Shown: positions 17,369-26,049, numbered from the stretch's first letter. The stretch is 64,000 nucleotides of DNA from Burkholderiales bacterium (GCA_025354165.1 JANXNI010000032.1:62001-126000), one strand, 5' to 3'. Notes: generated by a model from the letters alone, not told the origin. Program-made: numbers and translations.

Positions 17369-19522
17369 GTGCAAAAAAACAAGCTTTCGACTCAAAGACA
17401 CTGGATTTCCGCCATTGCTTGCACTGCGGCATTGCTGAGCGCGTCCGTAGCGTTTGCCGCACCGATCAAGACGGAGCATGCCGAGGTCGAACTCATCGCC
17501 GAGAAGACTGCGCTCGTCGTTGGCGAGAAGAACATTGTAGGTCTGTCGATCAAGCATGCGCCGCAGTGGCATTCATACTGGAAAAATCCGGGCGACTCCG
17601 GTTATCCGACCAAGATCACATGGCAAGTACCTGCGGGCTACGGCATATCAGATATCGACTGGCCAACGCCAAAAAGGATCGCCACCGGCCCCATCGTCAA
17701 TTTTGGTTTTGAAGGCGACGTATTGCTGCCATTGACGGTCAGCGTGCCGACCACCGCCGCTGTGGGTGATTCCGTGACGCTGACCGGCAAAGCCGAATGG
17801 CTGGTGTGTAAGGACGTTTGTGTCCCGGAAGAGGGTGATGTTTCGTTGACATTGCCCGTCAGCAAGGAGGCCGCAGTTGGTCCGTCGGCATCGCGCTTCG
17901 CCGCTGCGCGCGTCGCTACGCCGGGCGATGCGAGTGCGTGGAAAGCGACGTTGCATGCGCTGCCCAATGCCGCCAAGGAAGTGTGGCTGGACGTTGTGGC
18001 ACCCGCGAACGCAGCCAAACTTAACGCGCTGGATGTGTTTCCGGTGCCGGAGCAGGTGAGCGACCCGTCGGTGCAGCAGGTTTATCGCACGGACAACGGA
18101 TACGCGGTAAAGCTGAAGCTTGTCGATGGCGTGAAATTGCCTGAGAACATGCCCATTGTGCTGGCGGCATCGAGTGCGCTTGCGGCAAAGGGTGAATTTT
18201 CTGGATTGACGTTGGCCACCGTTGCCAACACGGCGTACTCGTTGCCGTCGTCGGCTGTTGCGCTAGCTGGTGGTGCTGCTGGAAGTATGACTGGCGCGTC
18301 AACGACTGATGCGCTCACGTTGTGGTCGGCGCTGCTGCTGGCGTTCGTCGGCGGCATGGTGCTGAACCTGATGCCCTGCGTATTCCCGGTGTTGTCGCTC
18401 AAGATTCTTTCGTTCGCGCAGCATTCCGGTAAAGCGGCCGCAAGCTCGCGCGAGATGCGGCAGCATGGAATTTTTTACGCGGTCGGTGTTATTCTTTCTT
18501 TCTTGTTGCTGGCGGGTGTCATGCTCGCATTCAAGAGCGCCGGAAGCGCCGTTGGCTGGGGCTTTCAGCTTCAGAACCCCGGTGTCGTCTGGGTGCTCGC
18601 AGTGATTTTTTTCCTGATCGGTCTCAACCTGATGGGGGCGTTCGAGGTGGGCCAACTGGCACCGTCATCGCTACTCTCGATGCGGGCACAGCATCCCGGT
18701 GTCGATGCATTTTTCTCGGGCGTGCTGGCGGTGATCGCGGCGAGTCCGTGCACGGCACCGTTCATGGGCGCGGCGCTGGGTTTCGCGTTGACACAAAGCA
18801 CTGCTGCGGCGCTCGCCGTGTTTGCCGCGCTGGGAATCGGCATGGCGCTGCCGTACGTGCTGCTCGCGTGGTTCCCGAAATGGCTCGATAAGTTGCCGCG
18901 CCCGGGGCCGTGGATGGTGACGTTCAAGCAATTGCTGGCATTCCCGATGTTTGCGACGGTCGTCTGGCTGGTTTGGGTGTTGTCGTTGCAGGCGGGTGCA
19001 GATGGCGCTGCCATTGTGTTGCTTGGCCTCGTTGGCTTGGCGTTCGCGGCGTGGCTCGTCGGATCGATGAAACGCGGCGTGCGCTGGGCGGGTGTTGCGG
19101 CTGCGCTGATCGCGATGGCGCTGGCGTGGCCGGCGTCGGAAGCCGTGCAGGCCGCGACGGGCATTGTGAAATCAGGCAATGTGAGCTGGCTGGCGTGGGA
19201 TCCTGCGGCCGTCGCCAGGCTAACGGCTGAAGGCAAGCCGGTGTTTGTGGACTTCACGGCGGCCTGGTGTGTGAGCTGTCAGGCCAACAAGCGGTTAGTG
19301 CTCGCCCGCGCTGAAATACAGCAACTGTTTGATGCAAAAAAAGTGACGCTGATGCGCGCCGACTGGACGAATCGTGACGAGCGCATCACGCAGGCGCTGG
19401 CCAGCATGAACCGCTCAGGCGTGCCGGTTTACGTGTTGCATGCACCCGGAAAATCGCCGCAACTCTTGCCGGAATTGCTGACCACGGGTATCGTCAAGGA
19501 TGCGCTAGCGACTCTTCCGTAA
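17369..19522 (+). CDS. dsbD: Protein-disulfide reductase DsbD/ScsB-type, transmembrane electron carrier
   Basis: From GTG 17369 the protein has 717 residues. It has a signal peptide (ending ASVAFA), a periplasmic N-domain with the Cys pair CKDVC (147 and 151), and an eight-helix membrane domain with redox cysteines in [12 protein letters not shown] and [15 protein letters not shown]-terminal thioredoxin domain has WCVSC (Cys634/Cys637). It carries reducing power from cytoplasmic thioredoxin to periplasmic thiol proteins, useful for c-type cytochromes and SoxY-like proteins nearby. The frame continues upstream to GTG 17291, but that extension would place a hairpin-coded segment before the signal peptide. 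The start is therefore uncertain. Confidence 0.88.
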   Translation: MQKNKLSTQRHWISAIACTAALLSASVAFAAPIKTEHAEVELIAEKTALVVGEKNIVGLSIKHAPQWHSYWKNPGDSGYPTKITWQVPAGYGISDIDWPTPKRIATGPIVNFGFEGDVLLPLTVSVPTTAAVGDSVTLTGKAEWLVCKDVCVPEEGDVSLTLPVSKEAAVGPSASRFAAARVATPGDASAWKATLHALPNAAKEVWLDVVAPANAAKLNALDVFPVPEQVSDPSVQQVYRTDNGYAVKLKLVDGVKLPENMPIVLAASSALAAKGEFSGLTLATVANTAYSLPSSAVALAGGAAGSMTGASTTDALTLWSALLLAFVGGMVLNLMPCVFPVLSLKILSFAQHSGKAAASSREMRQHGIFYAVGVILSFLLLAGVMLAFKSAGSAVGWGFQLQNPGVVWVLAVIFFLIGLNLMGAFEVGQLAPSSLLSMRAQHPGVDAFFSGVLAVIAASPCTAPFMGAALGFALTQSTAAALAVFAALGIGMALPYVLLAWFPKWLDKLPRPGPWMVTFKQLLAFPMFATVVWLVWVLSLQAGADGAAIVLLGLVGLAFAAWLVGSMKRGVRWAGVAAALIAMALAWPASEAVQAATGIVKSGNVSWLAWDPAAVARLTAEGKPVFVDFTAAWCVSCQANKRLVLARAEIQQLFDAKKVTLMRADWTNRDERITQALASMNRSGVPVYVLHAPGKSPQLLPELLTTGIVKDALATLP

Positions 19523-19553
19523 TTAGGACTGCTCTGCCAATGCCAAGTTCTTT

Positions 19554-19620
19554 GTGGGAGCGGTTCTACCGCGATGGTTTGCCCAATGACCGCTGATTCG
19601 CGGTGAAACCGCTCCCACAG
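19554..19620. repeat. REP-like palindrome (GTGGGAGCGGTT variant)
   Basis: Left arm GTGGGAGCGGTTCTACCGCG (from 19555) pairs with the right arm 19598-19620 (TCGCGGTGAAACCGCTCCC...). A degenerate copy of this same variant is translated inside soxD at 23075-23137. It lies between dsbD and the redoxin gene. Confidence 0.8.
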
Positions 19621-19655
19621 TTCATCGCGTCTTACATTCTTTACAAGGAGTCCCC

Positions 19656-20255
19656 ATGATCCGTCCTCTAGCTTCCTTACTCGCGACTTTTGCGGTGTTT
19701 GCCGCGCACGCCGTCACCGTTGGTCAGCCCGCGCCGGATTTCAGCTTGACTGACGTTCACGGCAAAGCCGTCAAGCTTTCCGATTTCAAAGGCAAAACGG
19801 TAGTGCTCGAATGGACCAATCCGGGTTGTCCGTTTGTGCAGAAGCATTACAGCACCAGCAATATGCAGTCGCTGCAAAAAGATTCGACCGGCAAAGGCGT
19901 GGTTTGGCTGGCGGTGAATAGCACCGAGAAAAACCATCAGGACTACCTTGCGCCCGCCAAGCTGGACGCCAAGATGAACGGCGAATGGAAGGGCGCGTCA
20001 TCCTATCTGCTGATGGATGAAACTGGCAAAGTGGGTCAGGCGTACACCGCAAAAACGACGCCGCACATGTATGTGATCGACCCGACCGGTAAATTGGTTT
20101 ATGCAGGCGGTATAGATGACAACCGCAGCGCCAACCCGGCAGACGTGAAAACGGCGAAAAACTTCGTTCGCGCCGCGCTGGATGAAACTTTGGCCGGTAA
20201 ACCGGTCACGGTGGCAATGGCTGCACCCTACGGTTGCAGCGTCAAGCACCAGTAA
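19656..20255 (+). CDS. Periplasmic redoxin / AhpC-TSA family protein
   Basis: The 199-residue protein has a signal peptide ending AAHA. The peroxiredoxin-like fold has APDFSLTDVHGKAVKLSDFKGK and a single redox Cys58 in TNPGCPFVQKHY. The CxxC of TlpA/ResA proteins is absent, so it resembles the thioredoxin-family proteins with an NPxCPFV motif rather than a disulfide reductase. A second Cys occurs near the C-terminus (YGCSVKHQ) and could be the resolving residue. The ribosome site AAGGAG is well placed. It follows DsbD, a likely reductant. Confidence 0.82.
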   Translation: MIRPLASLLATFAVFAAHAVTVGQPAPDFSLTDVHGKAVKLSDFKGKTVVLEWTNPGCPFVQKHYSTSNMQSLQKDSTGKGVVWLAVNSTEKNHQDYLAPAKLDAKMNGEWKGASSYLLMDETGKVGQAYTAKTTPHMYVIDPTGKLVYAGGIDDNRSANPADVKTAKNFVRAALDETLAGKPVTVAMAAPYGCSVKHQ

Positions 20256-20382
20256 CAGCTTTTGGCTTTTTCGCGTTGGAGGCCCGGCTAGTTCCGGGCT
20301 TTTTCATTTTCGCGTCGATTGTCGACTTATTCTGTTATGTCTAACTAGCCCATGTGTAGCGGCGCTTTCAAGGAAAAGCTGA
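20254..20382. repeat. 120-nt nested inverted repeat, copy C
   Basis: Outer arms AACAGCTTTT (20254-20263) and AAAAGCTG (20374-20381) enclose inner arms GGCTAGTT (20286-20293) and AACTAGCC (20343-20350). The left arm begins within the stop codon of the redoxin gene. Spacing between outer and inner arms is 32 bases on both sides, as in copies D and E. Confidence 0.65.
20282..20304 (+). terminator. Intrinsic terminator after the redoxin gene
   Basis: GCCCGG (20282-20287) pairs with CCGGGC (20294-20299) and is followed by TTTTT. It is embedded in the left half of repeat copy C, so the repeat may fold in alternative ways. Confidence 0.7.
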
Positions 20383-20410
20383 TATTTGGTAAAGGCTCGG
20401 GAAAACCCGT

Positions 20411-20437
20411 ATTTGCAAATATGCGTTTATGCGCATA
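20411..20437. promoter_or_regulatory. Candidate operator of the ArsR-type regulator / sox promoter
   Basis: Two perfect 10-bp palindromes, ATTTGCAAAT (20411-20420) and TATGCGCATA (20428-20437), lie 30-56 bases before the regulator start in an AT-rich stretch. ArsR-family repressors bind such sites and commonly autoregulate. The assignment rests on position and symmetry only. Confidence 0.45.
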
Positions 20438-20466
20438 ATTAATAAAAATATAGAAGGAGCATCAGC

Positions 20467-20880
20467 GTGCAAGAACTCGAACCCGTCTTCGACAAGGTGG
20501 CGCGCTACTTTTCGCTGCTGTCGGACTCATCGCGACTTAAAGTCATTCACGCGATCTGCAATCAGGAGCTCTCGGTCAGCGACGTCATGAGCGCGACCGG
20601 TTTGACCCAGAGCGCGGTCTCGCGTCACCTCTCGAACCTGCATTTGTCCTCCGTGGCGTCACGACGCAAGGTCGGCGCGCAGGCGCTCTACCAGATCACC
20701 GACCGCACGCTCACGGACATTTGCCGTACCGCCTGCGTGAGCCTGGTCTCGCGCGAGAGCAACGAACTGATGGCCGCTACCGCGTTGCAAGCAAAAGCCG
20801 CGCAATTCATGGCAACCGAGACGACGGCCCCCGAGTTCTCTCGACGGGACGCCAGGAAATCGGCGGCGGCTGCAGCTTGA
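20467..20880 (+). CDS. ArsR-family transcriptional regulator of the sox cluster
   Basis: The 137-residue protein has a winged helix-turn-helix (about 22-85). The recognition region is SVSDVMSATGLTQSAVSRHLSNLH, followed by the wing (RRKVGAQALYQITD). The tail is Ala-rich. Two Cys (Cys32 and one in CRTACVSL) could sense persulfide or sulfite, as in SoxR/SqrR-type regulators, but the pattern alone is not diagnostic. The start is GTG with AGAAGGAGC upstream. It is the first gene before soxC on the same strand, so it probably represses the sox genes in the absence of reduced sulfur. Confidence 0.85.
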   Translation: MQELEPVFDKVARYFSLLSDSSRLKVIHAICNQELSVSDVMSATGLTQSAVSRHLSNLHLSSVASRRKVGAQALYQITDRTLTDICRTACVSLVSRESNELMAATALQAKAAQFMATETTAPEFSRRDARKSAAAAA

Positions 20881-20939
20881 GTTCCACCCGACTGGGGCGG
20901 CTGCAAAAGGCCCCCCAATTCTTCCTGACGCGCGACGCC

Positions 20940-22217
20940 ATGACCCTCCCGCGCGATGATCGACGCAGTTTTTTGCGCAAAGCGTTTCTGGCCGCAAGTG
21001 CCGCCTCGGTTGCCGCATCGGCACCCCGAGCGTTCGCCCAAATGAGCGCGGAAGGCGATCCCGCCATTCTCAATCTGCCAGCGCACACTAAAGGTCTCGG
21101 CCAACCCGTCGCTGCGCGCCCGTATGGGCTACCATCGAAATACGAAGAAAACCTCCAGCGCCGCGAATCACCGGGCCTCACGCGCGTGGGTGCCGCGGGC
21201 GTGAGCTTCGCGCCGCTGCAAGGCTTTTTCGGCATCATCACACCGAGCGGTTTGCACTTCGAGCGACATCATCAGGGCTGGTGGGATATTGACCCAGCGC
21301 AGCATCGTTTCATGATCAACGGCCTCGTGAAGAACCCGAAGGTTTACACGATGGATGACCTGATGCGCATGCCATCCGTCTCGCGAATGCACTTCATCGA
21401 ATGCGGGGCCAACACCGGCATGGAGTGGGGCAATGTCGCCGTGCCGACGGTGCAATACACGCACGGCATGCTGTCCTGCTGCGAGTTCACCGGAGTGCCG
21501 CTGAAGTGGCTGCTCGACGACTGCGGCATTGATCTGAAAAAAGCAAAGTTCGTCCTCGCGGAAGGTGCCGACGGCAGCAGCATGACGCGCACTATCAACC
21601 TCGCCAACGCGCTTGACGATGTGATGGTCGCGTACGGCATGAATGGCGAAATGTTGCGCCCCGAAAATGGTTATCCGCTGCGACTCGTCGTGCCCGGCGT
21701 GCAGGGTGTGTCGTGGGTGAAATATCTGCGCCGCATCGAAGTGGGCGACATGCCGTATGCCGCGAAAGACGAGACGCTGCACTACGTCGATTTGATGCCC
21801 GATGGTCAGCATCGGCAATACACAAGCATTCAGGAACTTAAAAGCGTCATCACCTCGCCATCGGGCGGACAGGTGTTGCTCGACAAAGGTTTCTTCAACG
21901 TCACGGGCATCGCCTGGAGCGGTCGCGGCAAGATTCGCAAGGTGGATGTTTCTGTCGACGGCGGAAAGAACTGGCGCACTGCGCGGCTCGAAACACCGTT
22001 GCTCGACAAATGCCTCACGCGCTTCAATATTGACTGGACATGGGACGGCAAGGACGCGATTTTGCAATCGCGTGCGACCGATTCAACGGGGCATATTCAG
22101 CCATCGTCGATGGATCTGCGAAAAGTGCGCGGCACACGCTCGATTTATCACAACAACGCGGTGCAGAGCTGGCTCGTCTCGGCAAACGGGGAGGTCAGCA
22201 ATGTTCAGGTTGCTTAA
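20940..22217 (+). CDS. soxC: Sulfite/sulfane dehydrogenase molybdenum subunit SoxC
   Basis: The 425-residue exported molybdoenzyme has a twin-arginine type signal (RRSFLRKAFLAASAASV). The sulfite-oxidase fold has the molybdenum Cys in FIECGANTGMEWG, RLVVPGVQGVSWVKYL, and a C-terminal dimerisation domain (SGRGKIRKVDVSVDGGKNW). With SoxD it oxidises the sulfane sulfur bound to SoxY in the periplasm. The frame is open upstream, but ATG 20940 gives the Tat signal. Its stop overlaps the soxD start by 17 bases and sits inside the left arm of an inverted repeat. Confidence 0.93.
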   Translation: MTLPRDDRRSFLRKAFLAASAASVAASAPRAFAQMSAEGDPAILNLPAHTKGLGQPVAARPYGLPSKYEENLQRRESPGLTRVGAAGVSFAPLQGFFGIITPSGLHFERHHQGWWDIDPAQHRFMINGLVKNPKVYTMDDLMRMPSVSRMHFIECGANTGMEWGNVAVPTVQYTHGMLSCCEFTGVPLKWLLDDCGIDLKKAKFVLAEGADGSSMTRTINLANALDDVMVAYGMNGEMLRPENGYPLRLVVPGVQGVSWVKYLRRIEVGDMPYAAKDETLHYVDLMPDGQHRQYTSIQELKSVITSPSGGQVLLDKGFFNVTGIAWSGRGKIRKVDVSVDGGKNWRTARLETPLLDKCLTRFNIDWTWDGKDAILQSRATDSTGHIQPSSMDLRKVRGTRSIYHNNAVQSWLVSANGEVSNVQVA

Positions 22218-23400
22218 CGCACATAGCACTGGCTACGACGAGCGTCTGCGTCGTTGCGCAACAGCTCGTGTACGTCAAGTACACGTCGCCGTCGCGCGCC
22301 TAGCATCCATCTCGTCTCGCGCAGCGCTATGTGCGTTAAGCACTGTTACTCTTGTCAGCGCAGCACCAATAGCGGCTAACCTCGGTCGTGCAGCGACACC
22401 AGCCGAAATCCGCGCATGGGATATCGATGTTCGCCCTGATTTCAAAGGCCTGCCGCCAGGCTCTGGCTCTGTGAGCAAGGGGCAGGACGTGTGGGAGGCG
22501 AAATGCGAAAGCTGTCACGGCGCGTTTGGTGAATCCAACGAAGTGTTCACGCCCGTCATCGGACACACCACTGCGGCCGATATCAAGACCGGGCACGTCG
22601 CCGCCCTGCGCGGTGAGACCGTGCCCCAGCGCACGACGCTCATGAAGCTCTCGCAGCTTTCGACGTTGTGGGATTACATCAATCGCGCCATGCCGTGGAA
22701 CGCTCCGAAGACTTTGACGACGGATGAGGTGTACGCCGTCACCGCGTTCATCCTGAATCTCGGCGATATCGTTCCGGCAGACTTTGTACTGTCAGACAAA
22801 AACATCGCGGAAACGCAGAACAAGCTGCCTAACCGTAATGGCATCACGTTAAAGCACGGGATGTGGAATGTCGGTGACAAGCCGGACGCGCAGGGCTCCG
22901 GATGCATGAAAGATTGCAAGAAAGCAGCGGCGATCATCAGCCGAATGCCAGATTACGCCCGCAATGCGCACGGCAATCTGGCTGAACAGAACCGGATTGT
23001 CGGAGCCATACGCGGCGCGGATACTTCACGGTCTGCGGCCACGGAACTGGCGTTGCTCACGAAGGGCGCATCAAGTGGGAACGGTTCTATGGCGAATGCA
23101 TCTTCATCGGAGCGTCGCGGTGAAACCGCTGCCGCAGCCAATGCAGCAAACACGGCCCCATTGAAACTCGCGCAAAAGCACGCATGTACCGCTTGTCACG
23201 GCGTGAACAACAAACTCATCGGGCCGTCGTTCACGGACATCCACAACAAATACGGCGCCAATTCAGCGACGACGCTTGCCGCAAAGATCAAAGCTGGCGG
23301 CAGCGGCATCTGGGGCAGCATCGCGATGCCGCCGCAAGCTCATGTGCCCGAGCCCGAGATCAAAGCGATTGCAGAGTGGCTCGCAGCGGGAAAATTTTAG
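22201..23400 (+). CDS. soxD: Diheme cytochrome c SoxD, with repeat-derived N-terminus and linker
   Basis: The 399-residue protein has two haem sites, CESCH (from residue 102) and CTACH (from 329). It is the electron-accepting subunit of SoxCD. Only ATG 22201 serves as a start in this frame. It yields a roughly 45-residue arginine-rich N-region before the hydrophobic signal segment (ALCALSTVTLVSAAPIAA). That N-region is coded by a palindromic insert (22212-22341). The linker before the second haem domain (about 285-320, GASSGNGSMANASSSERRGE) is coded partly by a REP-like repeat (23075-23137). The core domains are intact, so function is likely kept, though signal-peptide efficiency is uncertain. 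Confidence 0.9.
   Translation: MFRLLNAHSTGYDERLRRCATARVRQVHVAVARLASISSRAALCALSTVTLVSAAPIAANLGRAATPAEIRAWDIDVRPDFKGLPPGSGSVSKGQDVWEAKCESCHGAFGESNEVFTPVIGHTTAADIKTGHVAALRGETVPQRTTLMKLSQLSTLWDYINRAMPWNAPKTLTTDEVYAVTAFILNLGDIVPADFVLSDKNIAETQNKLPNRNGITLKHGMWNVGDKPDAQGSGCMKDCKKAAAIISRMPDYARNAHGNLAEQNRIVGAIRGADTSRSAATELALLTKGASSGNGSMANASSSERRGETAAAANAANTAPLKLAQKHACTACHGVNNKLIGPSFTDIHNKYGANSATTLAAKIKAGGSGIWGSIAMPPQAHVPEPEIKAIAEWLAAGKF
22212..22341. repeat. 130-bp inverted repeat spanning the soxC stop and soxD N-terminus
   Basis: GCTTAACGCACATAGC (22212-22227) is perfectly complementary to GCTATGTGCGTTAAGC (22326-22341). An internal hairpin (CGTGTACG-TCAA-GTACACG) lies near the centre. The left arm contains the TAA of soxC. 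The whole element is translated as the N-region of SoxD. Confidence 0.85.
23075..23137. repeat. Degenerate REP-like palindrome inside soxD
   Basis: The arms GTGGGAACGGTTCTATGGCG and TCGCGGTGAAACCGCTGCC... match the intergenic element at 19554-19620 at most positions. Their coding product is a Ser/Ala/Arg-rich linker between the haem domains. Frame is preserved. Confidence 0.75.
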
Positions 23401-23501
23401 ACGTGCGATAAAACAGCACAACGATATTCGGGATTACCACGGTAGCGCACACCCGGAGCGCTCTTAAAATTACAGCATTCAATTAGCAGGAGGTTGCACC
23501 A

Positions 23502-23966
23502 ATGGAAAAACTTCGAAGACTTACGATCAAGGCGGGCAGTTCTTTCGCCGTTATCGCCGCTGCCATCAGCGCCGGGGTGTTGCCGGCGTCTGCATTTGCG
23601 GAGTGGAACAAGGCCGCGTTCGATGCCAAGAACATGAACGATGTACTGAAGGCTATGGGCGGGGGCGCCGCTGAAAAATCGGGCGATATCGCCATCACCG
23701 CGCCAGACATCGCTGAAAACGGTGCCGTGGTGCCGATCGCAGTCGCGAGCAAACTGGCCAATACCCAGTCGATCGCAATTCTCGTAGAGAAAAACCCGTC
23801 CAGTCTTGCCGCGCAATTTGACATCCCACCAGGCACCGAGCCGAACGTGGGCACGCGCGTGAAAATGGGGCAGAGCTCGAACGTGCACGCGGTCGTCAAA
23901 GCAGGCGGCAAATACTACGTCGCGACCAAAGAAATTAAAGTCACCCTTGGTGGGTGTGGAGGTTAA
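23502..23966 (+). CDS. soxY: Sulfur-carrier protein SoxY
   Basis: The 154-residue exported protein has a twin-arginine-like start (LRRLTIKAG) and ends in the GGCGG carrier motif (150-154), whose Cys binds the sulfur intermediate. The Ig-like fold segment (PIAVASKLANTQSIAILVEKNP) is typical. SoxY works as a heterodimer with SoxZ in the periplasm. It has a strong ribosome site (AGGAGG). It lies about 100 bases after soxD and two bases before soxZ. Confidence 0.95.
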   Translation: MEKLRRLTIKAGSSFAVIAAAISAGVLPASAFAEWNKAAFDAKNMNDVLKAMGGGAAEKSGDIAITAPDIAENGAVVPIAVASKLANTQSIAILVEKNPSSLAAQFDIPPGTEPNVGTRVKMGQSSNVHAVVKAGGKYYVATKEIKVTLGGCGG

Positions 23967-23968
23967 TC

Positions 23969-24280
23969 ATGGCAGATCCGATGCGCATTCGCGCTCAACT
24001 CAAAGGTGACGTGACTGAAGTTCGCGTTTTGATGGCTCACGTGATGGAGACCGGGCAGCGCAAAGATTCCGCTGGCAACGTGGTGCCTGCGTTTCATATT
24101 CAGGAGGTGACGGCAACGTGGAATGGCAAGTCCGTCCTAACGGCACAGTTTGGCCCTGCGGTGTCGCAAAACCCGGTGATGAACTTTAGTTTTAAAGGCG
24201 GCGCCAAGGGTGACAAGGTCGTCGTTAGCTGGACCGACACCAAGGGCGACAAGCGAACCGACGAAGCCGTCATTTCGTAG
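23969..24280 (+). CDS. soxZ: Thiosulfate oxidation carrier partner SoxZ
   Basis: This 103-residue cytoplasm-made beta-sandwich protein, MADPMRIRAQLKGD through SWTDTKGDKRTDEA, has the usual SoxZ length and sequence. It has no signal peptide and presumably travels with SoxY through Tat. ATG 23969 was chosen because the earlier in-frame start overlaps soxY and adds a non-conserved MWRLI. A hairpin with a T-run follows before soxA. Confidence 0.94.
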   Translation: MADPMRIRAQLKGDVTEVRVLMAHVMETGQRKDSAGNVVPAFHIQEVTATWNGKSVLTAQFGPAVSQNPVMNFSFKGGAKGDKVVVSWTDTKGDKRTDEAVIS

Positions 24281-24293
24281 TTGGGTTTGACTC

Positions 24294-24323
24294 ACGGCGG
24301 CGAGACCGCCGTTTTGCTTTTTT
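24294..24323 (+). terminator. Hairpin and T-run between soxZ and soxA
   Basis: ACGGCGG (24294-24300) pairs with CCGCCGT (24306-24312) and is followed by TTTGCTTTTTTT. It looks like an intrinsic terminator in mid-operon, directly before the soxA ribosome site (AGGAGGGG). It could lower soxAX transcription relative to soxYZ. Confidence 0.7.
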
Positions 24324-24333
24324 AGGAGGGGAC

Positions 24334-25164
24334 ATGAAAAAAGACAAGCTGATTGCCGTGCTTCTGGCCGCGACCGCGCTGACGACACTGTCCGTGCAGC
24401 CCGTGCTGGCGCAGGCTCAGGAGGACTCGCAAAAACAGATCGAGCGTTACCGCGAGTTGCTCGCTGATGGCAACCCGGCAGAGCTGGTGGAAGCGCGCGG
24501 AGAGACGCTCTGGAAACAAAAGCGCGGCCCCAAAAATGCCTCGCTTGAAGCATGTGACCTTGGCTTGGGGGCTGGCAAAGTGGCTGGCGTCAACGCAGTT
24601 CTGCCCCGCTATTTCCCCGATGTGGATCGTGTGATGGATCTCGAATCGCGCATCATTTACTGTGAGATCACGCTCCAGGGTTTCACGATGGATGAGCTGA
24701 CCAAGCGGCCGCATTCGCTCAACCCGTCCGAGCGTCAAACCGATCACGAGGCGTTGACTGTCTATGTGGTGGGCCAATCACGTGGCGCTAAAGTGAATTT
24801 GTCGCAGAGCCATCCGAAAGAGCGCGAATCGTATCTGCGCGGCGAGAAAATGTTCTTCTTCAAAGGCGGTCCGTATGACTTCGCGTGCGCCACCTGTCAC
24901 GGCGTCGATGGTCAGCGCATTCGCCTTCAGGATTTGCCGAATTTCCAGAAAGCCGACAACGCACAACGCGCATTCACCACCTGGCCGGCCTATCGCGTGA
25001 GCCAGGGCGCGGTTCGCACGATGCAGTGGCGTCTGCTGGACTGCTTCCGTCAGCAACGCATGCCCGAGATGGTGTTCCTGTCGCCTGCGTCGATTGATCT
25101 CATCACCTACATGGGTGTCAAGGGCAAAGACGGCATCATGGACGCTCCGGCGATCAAACGGTAA
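24334..25164 (+). CDS. soxA: Cytochrome c SoxA (single haem)
   Basis: The 276-residue protein has a Sec signal (ending VLAQAQ). One haem site CATCH starts at residue 185, and the conserved Cys237 in LLDCFRQQRMPE becomes the persulfide haem ligand. The N-domain has two cysteines (EACDLGLGAG and IIYCEITL) but no CxxCH, so this is the one-haem SoxA type. With SoxX it attaches thiosulfate to SoxY. It has a strong ribosome site. It is separated from soxZ by a terminator-like hairpin and lies nine bases from soxX. Confidence 0.94.
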   Translation: MKKDKLIAVLLAATALTTLSVQPVLAQAQEDSQKQIERYRELLADGNPAELVEARGETLWKQKRGPKNASLEACDLGLGAGKVAGVNAVLPRYFPDVDRVMDLESRIIYCEITLQGFTMDELTKRPHSLNPSERQTDHEALTVYVVGQSRGAKVNLSQSHPKERESYLRGEKMFFFKGGPYDFACATCHGVDGQRIRLQDLPNFQKADNAQRAFTTWPAYRVSQGAVRTMQWRLLDCFRQQRMPEMVFLSPASIDLITYMGVKGKDGIMDAPAIKR

Positions 25165-25173
25165 GGAGCCAGC

Positions 25174-25881
25174 ATGAAACTCAAATACTTTTCTCAAAGC
25201 GTCGCAGCGGTTGCGCTAATCCTGACCGTCGCTGGCTGCGCCACAATGCAGCCCGGCCCCTCTGCTGTGGACAACAGCCGTGAAGTCGAAGCGCTGGCGC
25301 GCCGTTTTCCATCTCCGTTTGATCCGAAGCTCGTGAGCGACGACGCTGTGGCCGACGCGATGCGCGTCTCTTTCAAGAATTCAGAGTCCGCCAAGCTTGA
25401 TCGTCTCACGCAGACGCCATTGCAGAAGGCGTGCACCGAAGCCTCGCGCAGCGGCAAACCGCTGGATGACAATCTGCGCAGCGAGTTGCAAGCCGCCGCG
25501 CTGGCGTCGGTGAAATACCCATCAGACGGTAAATATTTCGGCGACTGGAAGCGTGGCGAAACCATCGCGCAAAACGGCCGCGGACTGCAATTCAGCGACA
25601 AGGTGGGCGACGTTGCCGGCGGCAACTGCTACGCCTGTCACCAGATCGACAAGAAGGAAATCGCGTACGGGAATATTGGCCCGTCGTTGACCGGCTACGG
25701 CAAGCTGCGCGGCCAAACTGAGCCCATCGTCAAGTACACCTGGGCGCGCATCTGGAACAGTCATTCGTTCAATGCCTGCGCGAATATGCCACGATTTGGG
25801 GATGCGGGAATTTTGACGGAAGCGCAGATTAAAGATGTGATGGCGCTGCTGCTTGATCCGGCGTCACCGGTTAATCAATGA
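25174..25881 (+). CDS. soxX: Cytochrome c SoxX
   Basis: The 235-residue protein has a haem site CYACH starting at residue 152 and a C-terminal methionine-containing NMPRFG segment that supplies the distal ligand. The N-terminus ends in VAGCAT, a lipobox, so it may be membrane-anchored. About 100 residues precede the haem domain, longer than minimal SoxX. It partners SoxA. In many betaproteobacteria soxB follows immediately. Here it does not; a repeat-rich stretch begins within a few bases of the stop. Confidence 0.92.
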   Translation: MKLKYFSQSVAAVALILTVAGCATMQPGPSAVDNSREVEALARRFPSPFDPKLVSDDAVADAMRVSFKNSESAKLDRLTQTPLQKACTEASRSGKPLDDNLRSELQAAALASVKYPSDGKYFGDWKRGETIAQNGRGLQFSDKVGDVAGGNCYACHQIDKKEIAYGNIGPSLTGYGKLRGQTEPIVKYTWARIWNSHSFNACANMPRFGDAGILTEAQIKDVMALLLDPASPVNQ

Positions 25882-25893
25882 GTGGTCTTTGTC

Positions 25894-25930
25894 GCCTCTC
25901 CCCTTGCGGGAGAGGGTTAGGGTGAGGGGT
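25894..25930 (+). repeat. CCCTCTCCC-type dispersed repeat
   Basis: The unit reads CCTCTCCCCTTGCGGGAGAG and continues GGTTAGGGTGAGGGGT. It is the same unit as in leuS. It begins 13 bases after the soxX stop. Confidence 0.85.
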
Positions 25931-26011
25931 AGGGTGGAGTTGCGCCGCTTTGTGCGTGAAGAGCAACTCACCGTTCGCCCTGAGCCCGTGGAACGATGGG
26001 CGCACTTCAGG

Positions 26012-26049
26012 CCCCTCTCCCCTTGTGGGAGAGGGTTAGGGTGAGGGGT
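26012..26049 (+). repeat. CCCTCTCCC-type dispersed repeat, second copy
   Basis: It is in the same orientation as the copy at 25894, with one change (TTGTGGG). The spacer between the two contains a CGTTCGCCCTGAGCCCGTGG stretch that resembles another widespread dispersed repeat. Confidence 0.8.

Noticed and set aside
21168-22067. 299-residue minus-strand frame
   Set aside because: It is antisense to soxC and has no family resemblance.
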